Assembly: GCA_040388605.1 (NCBI GenBank)
Contig: JAZKBN010000027.1
Location: forward strand, 65,307 to 129,306
Length of the DNA stretch: 64,000 nucleotides
From: JAZKBN01 sp040388605
Lineage (GTDB): Bacteria; Bacteroidota; Bacteroidia; Cytophagales; Flexibacteraceae
Direction of reading: 5' to 3'
How positions within the stretch are numbered: position 1 is the stretch's first letter; the number at the start of each line of letters is the position of its first letter. Both the position numbers and the translations under genes were made by a program. The notes beneath the pieces are model-generated. The model worked only from the letters and a program-made list of their open reading frames with translations. It did not search any database and was not told where the DNA came from. This document shows, in pieces, positions 29,601-37,859 of this stretch.

Positions 29601-29721
29601 CTGTTGTGTTAATTATATAATCCTGCGCACTTACATGCGATACGGCAAAAACATATAAAATCGCGATAAGCAGGTATGAAGCCCTTCCACCCTTTTTGAA
29701 CGTACCACATGCAATCCCCAT
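26635..29721 (-). CDS. Paralogous sensor histidine kinase (Reg_prop, Y_Y_Y, HisKA_2)
   Basis: 1,028 residues with the same domain order as 22280-25360 and extensive local identity: DGLSHREVN, GLNRFDGYSFKVYNTQN, the ETHHRVKNNLQV phospho-acceptor box, the NELLTNSYKYAF N box and DSGPGLPPG. Signal peptide ASYLLIAILYVFAVSHVSAQ; a single membrane helix near residue 775 (WFIALEICLFLLAAGGLYML). Unlike its paralogue it has no adjacent LytTR gene; the nearest response regulator on that side is the REC-PAS protein at 30692-31480, on the other strand. It is probably a duplicated sensor with an altered propeller ligand that shares a regulator. Confidence 0.9.
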   Translation of the reverse strand: MGIACGTFKKGGRASYLLIAILYVFAVSHVSAQDYIINTTGWGVNDGLSHREVNGIFKDRQGFMWVGTPNGLNRFDGYSFKVYNTQNTGLPFNDFIGITQDDEGNIWLLSPNAGNNISILNPFTERALPLPANLPRQADYLAGTRNGTIILSYQKGGKFYTYSHAKGTKSYKTQVKEHSRFCGISEKETLWFTDRKTVFAEYDTNGILLKQVNTLGNLVPDRMNDFDAGSGLSFFYNSSKNPNFYLLDKSGNIRLIDYTPVPSEYKDAVFYSGLDDLVWRKGRVYTRGKGLIYTVPSQYYNDLSSQLRGFCMVNPGDIWIGSSYGLYHLTITRSLFSRLHYLYNAESTHTKNSFRGLVMHRSMLIAASEEGGLFRYNPISGEQKHLFPQSGLNRFYALTSVNNSVFFAANTGIYKTDVNGAAPKRIAVLETDHDCWSIYVHSPDSLLLGTSKGLYWLLIPSGKVSPFTRYGRFGELGVTMVNAFKKTGNQLLICTAEGIYIADSGFNIIDKYGHAEHNNRHLSPRSYNHACTDPKGRIWFATNAGLLRVSPDFKTNRLYTTADGLSNNIIYSVAVDRQGMIWMSSDLGIMRFNPENEDIKVYLARHGVSHNEFNRISFCSDSAGKLYFGSLNGLTVVDPDNFAGKGSGQAGLSTAPLAVIDAQKYNSASRKLIDYTADLNRLNTIDLPARQQYFSVRLALLNYSDPQHTIYSYRIEDMEQEWHSQSDNSFNFGYFPYGEHNIHFRARAADGTTAETDRVFTIIAPAPIYLRKWFIALEICLFLLAAGGLYMLRTRSLTNDKQRLEGLVQRRTADLHSLLEQKDILMKETHHRVKNNLQVISALQQMQSSRSADPQVKAALNESQNRVLSIAFIHHNLYQQTDNIKGVEMAIFLKELTTHIADVFSNPGVNISVKQQVDNIFLDIDSAVPLGLIINELLTNSYKYAFNKTDSGSITISLQSPGNGQYSFSYSDSGPGLPPGSDFFSAGTLGLKLVKQLSRQLNGKLTNHNNEGFCFFLDFKDYDTRSKD

Positions 29722-30287
29722 TACTTTCCTGAATAATCCATGATTTGCCGCAATCGTTCGTTCGGCGGTATTTAAGGCATGAACTTACAAAAATAGCTTC
29801 ATTACTTAAAATTACATAGGTAACAGGCACAGTTTTGTGCTTTTAAAGGTCTGCATATAATTTCGGCTTCAGGAATTAATATAATAATCGCCTTATTAAA
29901 ATCGGGATTACGGTAGTAAGGTAATCAGTACTCGGGTTAAATTGCTCAAAGCTGCAACAGTAACCCGGGCCCTTAAAAATTCAGTCAGAACCTGCCGTTT
30001 ATAAGCTTCGGTGTAACTCTAACCATGCGAATGGTTATTTTGATTTTAGGCCACTTTAGCATTAACCACCAGATTTCGGATTAAGTAACCACCGATTCCG
30101 GGAAAACTGAGCGCTGACTTAGTCCGACAGGGGTTATGAAAATCCCAATTAAAACAGCATTTTCAAAATTAAATATAGTAATGGCCTGAAACACTGACTT
30201 AGGAACAGATTCCATGTAGCATAATTAAAATGCTGACAGGCTGCAAAAAGCCATAAATTAAAAACTATCGGTTTGTTTGCAAATAAA
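29722..30287. other. Intergenic region, no gene seen
   Basis: About 565 nt between the second kinase and the tRNA terminator, A/T-rich. It must contain the promoter of the minus-strand kinase, but I could not single out a convincing one. No ORF with coding character, repeat or RNA fold was evident. Confidence 0.4.
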
Positions 30288-30320
30288 AAAGGATTTACAT
30301 TTTTTGTCGTGTAAGTCCTT
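30284..30320 (-). terminator. Terminator of the tRNA transcript
   Basis: Minus-strand AAGGACTTACA / TGTAAATCCTT inverted repeat followed by a T run (TTTTTTATTT), about 10 nt past the 3' end of the tRNA. Confidence 0.7.
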
Positions 30321-30330
30321 GATTTTCAGG

Positions 30331-30404
30331 TGGGCCTGCTTGGAATCGAACCAAGTACCCTCTGATTATGAGTCAGATGCTCTAACCTAGTGAGCTACAG
30401 GCCC
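30331..30404 (-). tRNA. tRNA with anticodon CAU (Met elongator or Ile2)
   Basis: 74 nt without an encoded CCA. The acceptor stem GGGCCTG/CAGGCCC is perfect. D arm GCTC...GAGC; anticodon stem TCTGA/TCAGA around loop CTCATAA with anticodon CAT; T arm CTTGG TTCGATT CCAAG. CAU can be elongator Met or lysidine-modified Ile2; the sequence alone does not settle it. It is followed by a terminator hairpin on the same strand. Confidence 0.93.
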
Positions 30405-30630
30405 GGAAGCGAAACAAAGGCGTTTGTGCTTCTGAGGGCACAAAAGTAGTAAATTCAGTGGTGTTGCCCAAATTAGATTACGAATGATTTAAAAAAAATT
30501 AATAGGCACTCTTTTAACAGTTAGCCTCCTCCTGAAATCAGGCAGCAAGCCGGGTAAATTCAATTATTCAGGCTTAATCATTAAACATTCCCTTAAAATA
30601 TTACATTAAGCCCTGAGGAGCTGTACAAGG

Positions 30631-30638
30631 TAAATTTG
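30631..30638 (+). promoter_or_regulatory. Possible Bacteroidota -7 promoter element
   Basis: TAAATTTG fits the TAnnTTTG consensus and lies about 55 nt before the ATG of the REC-PAS gene. No clear -33 TTG element at standard spacing. Confidence 0.35.
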
Positions 30639-30691
30639 GTTACTAAAAGCGGTTTCATGAATATTATATTCTATTGACCAGGTAACCTACT

Positions 30692-31480
30692 ATGAAGCGA
30701 ATTATTATAATTGAAGATGAAGCCATTCTTGTTAAATCCCTGGAGTATTTACTGAAGCGACTTGGGTACGAAACCGTTGCATCTGCCGACAACGGGGCTG
30801 ATGCAGTGAAGCTTATAAATGATTTAAAACCTGACATTGTTTTAATGGACATAAGCCTGCACGGCGAAACTGACGGTATTGAAACAACTGAGCTTATAAA
30901 TCAAACAGAAAACCCTCCCCCGGTAGTATTCCTGACTGCATACAGCGAAGAGGCCATTTCGGCACGGGCAAAAAATGTAATGCAGTTCGGATACATTCTT
31001 AAACCTGTTGATGAAAGAGAACTGGCAGTAACATTAGAGTTCGCCCTTTTTAGAAAGCTGGTATCTGACAGGGAACGCGCAACAGCCAAAACTTTGGCTA
31101 CATTGGTTAACTTAATAGATTCTGTAGTTATAATTATAGACAGCAAAGGATATGTTAAAGACTTGAGCCCCAAGGCATTAACATTACTTAAAACCGATAA
31201 GGAAAATTGCAGCAGTATTAAATTCGGTGAAATATACAGTTTTGTTGCCGCACCACATATCAGGCCATTATGGGATCCGGTGGAGCATACCTTGAAAACG
31301 GGTAACCATTTTGATTTTCCGGAAGACTCTTTTATGTTAAAAAATGAAAAGGTACTCGCAGAAATAAGCGCGGGAAGCCTGATGCCGGTATTAAGCGGTG
31401 AAACAGTGCAAGGCGCTTTGCTCGTGCTTAAAACCAAATCAAAACCCAATGAATCAAGGCCTTTTACTGAATTTGAATAG
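30692..31480 (+). CDS. Response regulator with C-terminal PAS-like domain, no DNA-binding output
   Basis: 262 residues. The REC domain starts IIIIEDEAILVKS; phospho-acceptor Asp53 lies in VLMDISLHGE, and the switch Thr (FLTAYSEE) and Lys (YILKPVDE) are present. After a helical linker (SDRERATAKTLATLVNLI) comes a PAS-like module (DSVVIIIDSKGYVKDLSPKA ... VQGALLVLKTKS). There is no LytTR, HTH or enzymatic domain, so output is probably through protein contacts or ligand binding. It has no adjacent kinase on its strand; the orphan kinase at 26635-29721 is the nearest candidate partner. Confidence 0.85.
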   Translation: MKRIIIIEDEAILVKSLEYLLKRLGYETVASADNGADAVKLINDLKPDIVLMDISLHGETDGIETTELINQTENPPPVVFLTAYSEEAISARAKNVMQFGYILKPVDERELAVTLEFALFRKLVSDRERATAKTLATLVNLIDSVVIIIDSKGYVKDLSPKALTLLKTDKENCSSIKFGEIYSFVAAPHIRPLWDPVEHTLKTGNHFDFPEDSFMLKNEKVLAEISAGSLMPVLSGETVQGALLVLKTKSKPNESRPFTEFE

Positions 31481-31538
31481 GTAACAAAGCTTTAATAACA
31501 CCTGACCTGAATTATAAATCGGTAAAAAATTGTTCATT

Positions 31539-32876
31539 TTAGTTTATTTTCAGCAACAAACTTACTCTTTTTGTTATCGCAAGGGTTTTGTTGGAGTCTT
31601 CGCCGGCAGTAAAGGCAAAAACGTGAAAATCACCTCCTTCTTTAAGTTTTAACTGCTTCCTTAAATCATCGACCCCAATTGGAAAGTTGCGGACAGATAA
31701 ATTTGCCTTCATGCCCGGCAGATGCTCTTTGAGCGCTTTTCCTGAAACAGGCAACAGTTCTGCTATTTCAAAAATACGGCCCGGGAATTCAACGACAAGC
31801 TTATCTGAAGTATATAAATGCGTATTGGGATGTAATTTAAACAAACCAAATTTTTGAGCAACAACCTTAAATGCCCCCGCCTTTAAAACGGCAGCATTGG
31901 GTTCATATAAATATTTTAAAGGAACTGAATAACGTGATTCCGCAATTTGCTCCGCTGTTCGCGTGAATGAAAGCAGAGCAGTTTGCCCGCTATTCAGATT
32001 TACAGCATTTATAACAGGCTCAGGGGCTTCATTTTGCTGATATTGGGGCGTAAGGATATATAATAACTCTTTTAGCTCGCCGGCTACAGCAACAGCAAAT
32101 ACAGACCGGCAGGTTGCACCTGCACTGCTAAGCTCTCTAATATCAAATTGTATGTCATCCATGGGAGATGCTTTGACCATGAGCATGGAACCCGATTGAA
32201 AAACAGCAGGCACCAAGTCTAATACATTAGGTGTGCAGGCGGCAAATCCGGTTGCTTTTAGGCCTTTATCGGTACGTCTTGAAGGGTCAATATAGTATGC
32301 TATAGGGTTTACAGAAGGATTTATAGTGTTGATTGCGGGCGCAGCTAAATATTCTTCAGCGGTGCCCAAAAAGGTACTTGTGTTAGTAAGGCCTGCCTTT
32401 TCAAAGTTATACCCGACTATTTGATGCAATTGTAACGAGGGCTCAACATGCACCACTGATTTAAACCGCTTTGCAAAAGAGGCAGAATCTATTCCGAAAC
32501 CGCCTGTAAGATCAACCAGGTCACATTCCGAAGCAGGACATAATAATGAAACAGCTTCGGCATAAATTTCGGCTTTATATTCTGCTGTTTGCCAGGAGCT
32601 GCTTTGCTCAAGGTTTAAAGCAGGCGGAAAAAGGAGGTTCCTGTTTTCATACCAGGGCGGGTGTTTTAATTTCAGCTTTTGCCTGCCGGAAATTTGCGCA
32701 GCAAGATCTGCCGGGCTGATGCCTTCAAATTTATTGAGGCTGCCCTTCATTAACAAAGATACAACATCGGCATGCCTGTTGGCCCACAGGAAGTCAAGCA
32801 CAGGGGGTTGGGTTAATGCCTGTATTTTTATGTACTGCCCCGCCCCGATTACCTGTTGTTCATTTTCATGGTTCAT
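31539..32876 (-). CDS. Class I SAM methyltransferase with THUMP-like domain
   Basis: 445 residues. The SAM-binding motif is VDLTGGFGIDSASFA around residue 120, with a following acidic VHVEPS; the later YYIDPSRR segment is characteristic of this Bacteroidota family of RNA-type methyltransferases. The C-terminal ~70 residues match a THUMP_like module (LPGMKANLSVRNFPIGVDDL). Substrate unknown, probably structured RNA. It lies 11 nt downstream of murF-alr on the same strand, so it is likely in its transcript. Confidence 0.85.
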   Translation of the reverse strand: MNHENEQQVIGAGQYIKIQALTQPPVLDFLWANRHADVVSLLMKGSLNKFEGISPADLAAQISGRQKLKLKHPPWYENRNLLFPPALNLEQSSSWQTAEYKAEIYAEAVSLLCPASECDLVDLTGGFGIDSASFAKRFKSVVHVEPSLQLHQIVGYNFEKAGLTNTSTFLGTAEEYLAAPAINTINPSVNPIAYYIDPSRRTDKGLKATGFAACTPNVLDLVPAVFQSGSMLMVKASPMDDIQFDIRELSSAGATCRSVFAVAVAGELKELLYILTPQYQQNEAPEPVINAVNLNSGQTALLSFTRTAEQIAESRYSVPLKYLYEPNAAVLKAGAFKVVAQKFGLFKLHPNTHLYTSDKLVVEFPGRIFEIAELLPVSGKALKEHLPGMKANLSVRNFPIGVDDLRKQLKLKEGGDFHVFAFTAGEDSNKTLAITKRVSLLLKIN

Positions 32877-32887
32877 AAACCTTTGGG

Positions 32888-35365
32888 CTATTCCTGGAAA
32901 AACACCCGCTTAACCCGCTCACTGATAGCGGTAAGTACTTCATACGGAATTGTGCCCAATGATTTGGCCATTTCACTGATAGGCAGACCGGCTCCGAAAA
33001 CGGTAACTTCATCGCCCTCAGAAGCGGGAATACCGGTAATATCTATCATTGTCATATCCATACACACAGTACCAATAACCGGGGCTGTTTGGTTATTAAC
33101 CAATACACGACCTTTTCCGTTGCTCATACGGCGGCTGAAACCATCGGCATAACCAATGGCAATGGTTGCAATGGCGCTGTCTTTTTTAGCTTTGCCCTTG
33201 CGGCCATACCCTACACTTTCACCGGCCTTTATATGAATGATTTGTGATATGGTAGTTTTCAGGCTGCCTACAGGCTGCAGCAAACCTTCCATTTCAGGGT
33301 TAGGCTCTATGCCATACAGGCCAATTCCCAGTCTTACCATATCGCCCTGGGCATAGGTAAAGCGGCTTATGCCTGCAGAGTTGAGAATATGCTTTATCAG
33401 GGGTTTACCCAATGCCATTTCCAGAAAGGGGGCCGATGTATAAAAATCTTCGATCTGCGCATGTGAAAATGCATCATGCTCTGGTTCATCGGCACCGGCA
33501 AGGTGGCTGAAAACAGAAACAGGCTCCCATAAATCAGCATACTTTTTAAGCAAATCAATTAAGAGCTCCAGCTCATGCGAACGGAAACCGAGGCGGTGCA
33601 TACCGGTATCGAACTCCAGGTGAATTTTTGGCTTGGGGCGGTTCAGCTCAGGCAAGGCAAGCAGGTAATCGGCAAAAGCCTGCATGATACCAGGGTTATA
33701 TAAATCAGGCTCGAGCTTATTTTGAATAAGCTGGTGAAATGCTTCAGCAGCCGGGTTCATCACCATTATTGGCAAGGTTATTCCCTGGCGACGCAATTCA
33801 ACACCTTCATCGGCATAGGCTACCGCCAGGTAATCAACACGGCGGAACTGCAGGAGGTTGGCTATTTCATAGCTCCCGCTGCCATAAGCAAAGGCCTTTA
33901 CCATAACCATAATCCTTGTTTGCGGCCTAAGCAGGCTGCGATAGGTTTTCAGGTTATGCGCCACTGCATTCAAATCTATCTCGAGGCGGGTACCATGCAC
34001 CTTTTCCTGCAAGGCTGAAGCAATGCGCTCGAAGCCGAAAACACGAGCGCCTTTCACAAGAATAAGCTCATTGCGAAAGGTCAGGTTTGGAAAGTCTGTA
34101 AGGAAAGCCTCGGTATCAGGGTAAAAGGAAGACCCTGCACCAAAATCTACAGTATGCCTGCTTAAACCCGGACCAATACCAATAAACCGGCTGATGCCCT
34201 GTGCGCGAACTATTCGGGCTATTTGCTTATACAGCTCATCGCGGTTGCCGCCGCTTTCATACATATCGGAAAGAATAAGGGTCATTCCTTCTTTGACGCT
34301 CCGATTCTTCTGATGCATGGCTTCCAATGCAGTAAGCAGGCCGCCAAGATCATTATTATAGCTATCGTCTATTATATAGCAATTATTAATACCCTTACGG
34401 AAGGCCAAACGCATGGCAACATTCCGGAGCATTAATATACGGCGCTGAATATCGACAGGCTTGAGGCCGAAGTGCTGGGCAACTGCAATGGCGTGCAGGA
34501 TATTCTCGGTACCGGCAGCGTCGGCAAAGGGCAGGATATATGAGGCTGCGCTGCCTTCGGTCAGAAGGCGAACCCGTGGTCGGCCCTGATTATCTGCCCC
34601 CTCCTGGCGGGCATGCCAGGGCTGCAGCTTTGGTCCTTTAAATTTCAGCTTTTCAATGAGCCTGCCTACATCGTTGCCGCCATCTTCCCGGTAAAACAGG
34701 TATTCTGCGTTTTGGAAAAGCATCAGCTTTTCTGCTGTCTTTTTTTCGCGGCTTAAGAAACCTTCATCGTGCGCGGTTCCTATATTGGTAATTATACCAA
34801 CATCGGGCTTTATAATAGCTTCAAGCCGCATCATTTCCCCGGGCTTGGAAATACCGGCTTCGAAAACTGCTATGTTGTTCCTTCGGCTCATTTGCCAAAC
34901 GGACAGCGGCACCCCAATTTGTGAATTGTAACTTTGAGGGCTTTTAACAACTGAAAAATCAGGGCTCAGTAGTTCGCTGAGCCATTCTTTTACAATGGTT
35001 TTACCATTACTGCCTGTAATTGCAATAACAGGAATACGGAATTGCCTGCGGTGGTATTCTGCCAAAGCCTGCAAGGCCTGCACAACGTTTATAACCTCCA
35101 GCACATTGGCCTTCGGAATATCGTTTGGCCTTAGGCGGTTGCCATGACCATATTGCACAACAAAATTGCGGAAGCCCTTTTCATAAAGCTCCGGAATAAA
35201 AGATCTGCCGTCGTTACGTTCGCCGGGTATAGCAAAAAAAAGTGTTGTTTCAGGATTAGCCTGTCGCCGACTGTCTGTAAGCAAATCGCTGAAGACTGCC
35301 TCAGGGGCAGGCAGGCGCAGGGGGTGCGCGGCCATTATTTCAGCGGCCTTCAGAAGGTTATACAT
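32888..35365 (-). CDS. Bifunctional MurF ligase / alanine racemase
   Basis: 825 residues fusing two cell-wall enzymes, an arrangement usual in Bacteroidota. The N-terminal ~450 residues are UDP-N-acetylmuramoyl-tripeptide:D-Ala-D-Ala ligase: ATP loop ITGSNGKTIVKEW, YNSQIGVPLSVW, IGTAHDEGF. The C-terminal ~370 residues are alanine racemase with the PLP lysine in MVMVKAFAYGSGSYEIANLL, a phosphate-site GIGLYGIEP and the catalytic Tyr region SVGYGRKGK. It supplies D-Ala and adds D-Ala-D-Ala to the peptidoglycan precursor in the cytoplasm. Full length for the fusion. Confidence 0.95.
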   Translation of the reverse strand: MYNLLKAAEIMAAHPLRLPAPEAVFSDLLTDSRRQANPETTLFFAIPGERNDGRSFIPELYEKGFRNFVVQYGHGNRLRPNDIPKANVLEVINVVQALQALAEYHRRQFRIPVIAITGSNGKTIVKEWLSELLSPDFSVVKSPQSYNSQIGVPLSVWQMSRRNNIAVFEAGISKPGEMMRLEAIIKPDVGIITNIGTAHDEGFLSREKKTAEKLMLFQNAEYLFYREDGGNDVGRLIEKLKFKGPKLQPWHARQEGADNQGRPRVRLLTEGSAASYILPFADAAGTENILHAIAVAQHFGLKPVDIQRRILMLRNVAMRLAFRKGINNCYIIDDSYNNDLGGLLTALEAMHQKNRSVKEGMTLILSDMYESGGNRDELYKQIARIVRAQGISRFIGIGPGLSRHTVDFGAGSSFYPDTEAFLTDFPNLTFRNELILVKGARVFGFERIASALQEKVHGTRLEIDLNAVAHNLKTYRSLLRPQTRIMVMVKAFAYGSGSYEIANLLQFRRVDYLAVAYADEGVELRRQGITLPIMVMNPAAEAFHQLIQNKLEPDLYNPGIMQAFADYLLALPELNRPKPKIHLEFDTGMHRLGFRSHELELLIDLLKKYADLWEPVSVFSHLAGADEPEHDAFSHAQIEDFYTSAPFLEMALGKPLIKHILNSAGISRFTYAQGDMVRLGIGLYGIEPNPEMEGLLQPVGSLKTTISQIIHIKAGESVGYGRKGKAKKDSAIATIAIGYADGFSRRMSNGKGRVLVNNQTAPVIGTVCMDMTMIDITGIPASEGDEVTVFGAGLPISEMAKSLGTIPYEVLTAISERVKRVFFQE

Positions 35366-35574
35366 ACGTTTGGAATACCGTGCAGGGCCGCAAAGATAGC
35401 CCTATAATCAATATCGGATCTATTCCTGCATATATACCATAAATTTACTTAATGGTTTTATAAGTTTATTTCTGCCAAAATTAGAATGCCAAATAAATGT
35501 AACAATTCAGGCCGGGTTTTATAAGAGACCGGTTAATTTTTATGGCCCATTGCTTTAACTGAATTGATTTAATA

Positions 35575-36678
35575 TTACCCAAAACGCCGTGGTGAATGTT
35601 TATTGAGCTTTGTATAAAACGGATGATGCCCTTGTGACTTTTGGTGTTTGTGAACCTTGGTGGCTCTTCGGTTGAAAAATGAAGCTTTGTTTGACGGATA
35701 TTTATCGGAAGCGGGATTAGGGGCGGAAGCAGCTTTTCCGGATGTAAGCCCCGGATTTGAAAAATCACCTGTTTGATTATTTCTGCTTATTTGACTGTTG
35801 CTTAAGGTACCTGTTGTTGGGTTATTAAGGCTTTCGGCGAAACCAGATGCTGTTTTGGTGTTATTGCCTCCTGTTGTATGCGCTGAAGCACAATCAGAAA
35901 CCAAAACCTTTGGTACTGAAGGATTCGAAGAAGCAGAAATTGCTGAACTATTGCCCTGATTTGAAGCAGGATCTGAAACAGCTATAGTTTCTGATTCAAT
36001 ATTACCTGCGGAAGCCGGCCCTGATTGTATATCAGCAGCTATTGTTCCTTGGTTTAGTGGGTCCACAGATACGCAGGGGCGATTACCCGGCGCTTCAGCT
36101 TCTTCTTTCTCGTTCTTTAAATAATCAGTAAGAGCTGCCATGTGCCCGGCTACTTTATCTTCGAGATCGGCATCTTCATAGTCATTATCCTCGGCATCAC
36201 GATCCTGTTCCGGATCAAAATCCGTATCAGGGGCTTCGCCTTTATCTTTACCGGGCATGCCGTTGAGCAGGTTTACAACGAACTGAGTTGGGGGGCTGTT
36301 ATCTTCGTGCTCAATTTTTTGACCGTAACCATGCTGAATTTGGTGCCAAAGGCGCATGGCCGTAACACTGCCGTTTATAGCTGCCTTGTAAATGGCATAG
36401 TCAACATCCTTTGTAAGGATGTGCGCAAATGGGGTTGTGCCTATATAATTGCCTATGCAAACAGCACCGGATATTTCATCGGCAGAGAAATCTAAAGCCC
36501 GGGTAAGGTGATCGGTGCTTGGAAAAGTATGGTTCTCGGCCATGTATGAACGAACAGCATGATCTACCTCGCCCCGAATAATTCGGTTCCTGCGCTCTTC
36601 GGCTGCGGTTTGGGCTTGTTCAGATGCTGTTTCCTCGGTTTGCATATTGCTTTGCCCATAATCAGGGGGCCGATGCAA
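35575..36678 (-). CDS. Hypothetical protein, terminase-small-subunit-like N-terminus and Ser/Asn-rich tail
   Basis: 367 residues if started at 36678; MQTEETASE at 36645 is an equally good start. Residues ~40-120 form a helical domain (VRSYMAENHTFPSTDHLTRAL ... ) with IYKAAINGSVTAMRLW, a pattern resembling the helix-turn-helix and YxAALxGNxxAxKLW segments of small terminase subunits and related phage DNA-binding proteins. It is followed by an acidic region (DFDPEQDRDAEDNDYEDADLED), a long low-complexity Ser/Asn/Thr region and a basic His-rich C-terminus. No other phage genes surround it, so it may be a relic or a domesticated DNA-binding protein. Low-to-moderate confidence in any function. Confidence 0.55.
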   Translation of the reverse strand: MHRPPDYGQSNMQTEETASEQAQTAAEERRNRIIRGEVDHAVRSYMAENHTFPSTDHLTRALDFSADEISGAVCIGNYIGTTPFAHILTKDVDYAIYKAAINGSVTAMRLWHQIQHGYGQKIEHEDNSPPTQFVVNLLNGMPGKDKGEAPDTDFDPEQDRDAEDNDYEDADLEDKVAGHMAALTDYLKNEKEEAEAPGNRPCVSVDPLNQGTIAADIQSGPASAGNIESETIAVSDPASNQGNSSAISASSNPSVPKVLVSDCASAHTTGGNNTKTASGFAESLNNPTTGTLSNSQISRNNQTGDFSNPGLTSGKAASAPNPASDKYPSNKASFFNRRATKVHKHQKSQGHHPFYTKLNKHSPRRFG

Positions 36679-36919
36679 ATGTAGAATTTACCGACAGCGC
36701 AACACAAGAGGGAGGCTCAGCTTTGGGATACAAGCCGGTGCCATGTAAATTTTTGAAATCGGGCAGAACAGGCTTATAAAATACAGCGCTTATCGGACGG
36801 AACGATTAAAAAAGGCTTCATGTTATAAATTCATGTTAAACAGCGCCATGAGAACGGTATAAATTAAATCCAGGCTCTAAGAGCTGCCCTGATTAAAAAT
36901 TAACGCTTTGGCGATATAA

Positions 36920-36985
36920 GTAAAGCCCGGTCAGAAAATCGGGCAAAAAAAAAATCCGACATGAATCAACATGTCGGACTTTTTA
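36920..36985. terminator. Two adjacent hairpins, strong bidirectional terminator
   Basis: AAAATCCGACATG AATCAA CATGTCGGACTTTTT forms a perfect stem with poly-A and poly-T flanks at 36,950-36,985. Just before it GCCCG...CGGGC borders the long A run. Both could stop transcription on either strand between the 35575 gene and the motif array. Confidence 0.7.
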
Positions 36986-37217
36986 ATTTGGTGTATTAAG
37001 CTATTCTGGATTTGTAAATGAAAACAATGGTAATTTGGTGTATTGCGGAGTTCTGATATTTCCTTGGTGTATGCGGAGCCTTTTGGCAAATCAGGTGTAC
37101 TGCAATGGTTAATTTGGTGTATTGGGCAATTCTGTTGCTTCTGAAAAATTTGGAAGATTCGGTGTACTTTTCGGTGAATTTGGTGTACTAATCGGCGTCG
37201 GATAATTTGGTATATTA
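36985..37217. repeat. Array of eight TTGGTGTAYT motifs
   Basis: A short motif, mostly AATTTGGTGTATT, recurs eight times in ~230 nt, with the TTGG/TCGG at about 36988, 37035, 37064, 37092, 37114, 37159, 37180 and 37207. Spacings run 47, 29, 27, 23, 45, 21, 27 nt. Motifs stay conserved while spacers do not, and no reading frame is kept. The array lies in an otherwise gene-free 1.2 kb intergenic region upstream of the epimerase-like gene. It could be protein-binding sites, tandem promoters or decayed repeat DNA. Confidence 0.6.
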
Positions 37218-37859
37218 AGCGGTGCTTTTCAGTTTTAATGGTTAATTTGTGGGTCGACAGGGAAGCTCATAGCTCATTTGCCCTTCCGACGATTCAAAAG
37301 TAGATAAAATTAATTCAGTTACAATACATTGTGTCTTGGAATCGTAAGATTTCGATGAATAGTAAGAATTGCACGATTTTGTTAAAAGTATGGCAACTTT
37401 AGGCATTATTATTACCATCATGACAATAAAATATCGATTTGGCTTGACTTTTTCAAAGGCACGCATATTCGATTTTGTCACTAAGCAGATAAATTTACAA
37501 TATAACCAATAAAACACATGCTTTATTGCCATATTATCAACAAAACCTTTGATTAAATAAAACAGCGTTTTTGTATAAAACGGAGCCAAATTATTAGAAT
37601 AGTGCAATTTTTAACATTACAAATAGTTTTTTCCCAAACAAGTCGAATTTTAATTAAAAACAGCTGCTGCAACGCCTGTTTTGGCATTGGTGGCGTGTAC
37701 CGATAAATTAGCCTATTTAAAACCAAAAAAATCTCCTGTTCAATAACAGCGGCAACAGATTTACAATTTGCGGCCCCGATTTTGATATGGTAAAATATAG
37801 CCCAAAATTTATCGGCTTATTCCGCGGTTTCGGAATTTAACCTTTCAGCAAAATTTAAA
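37218..37859. other. Intergenic region, no gene seen
   Basis: About 640 A/T-rich nucleotides before the epimerase-like gene. The single longer open frame here (minus strand, 37242-37607) has a low-complexity product lacking coding character and no partner signal, so I do not call it. No RNA gene recognised. Confidence 0.4.

Noticed and set aside
32888..35365. MurF-Alr fusion as a novelty
   Set aside because: This fusion is common in Bacteroidota; it is reported only as a normal gene.
37242..37607. Minus-strand ORF of 121 residues in the intergenic region
   Set aside because: Low-complexity Tyr/Lys/Ile product without homology, no start signals, A/T-rich DNA that is open by chance.
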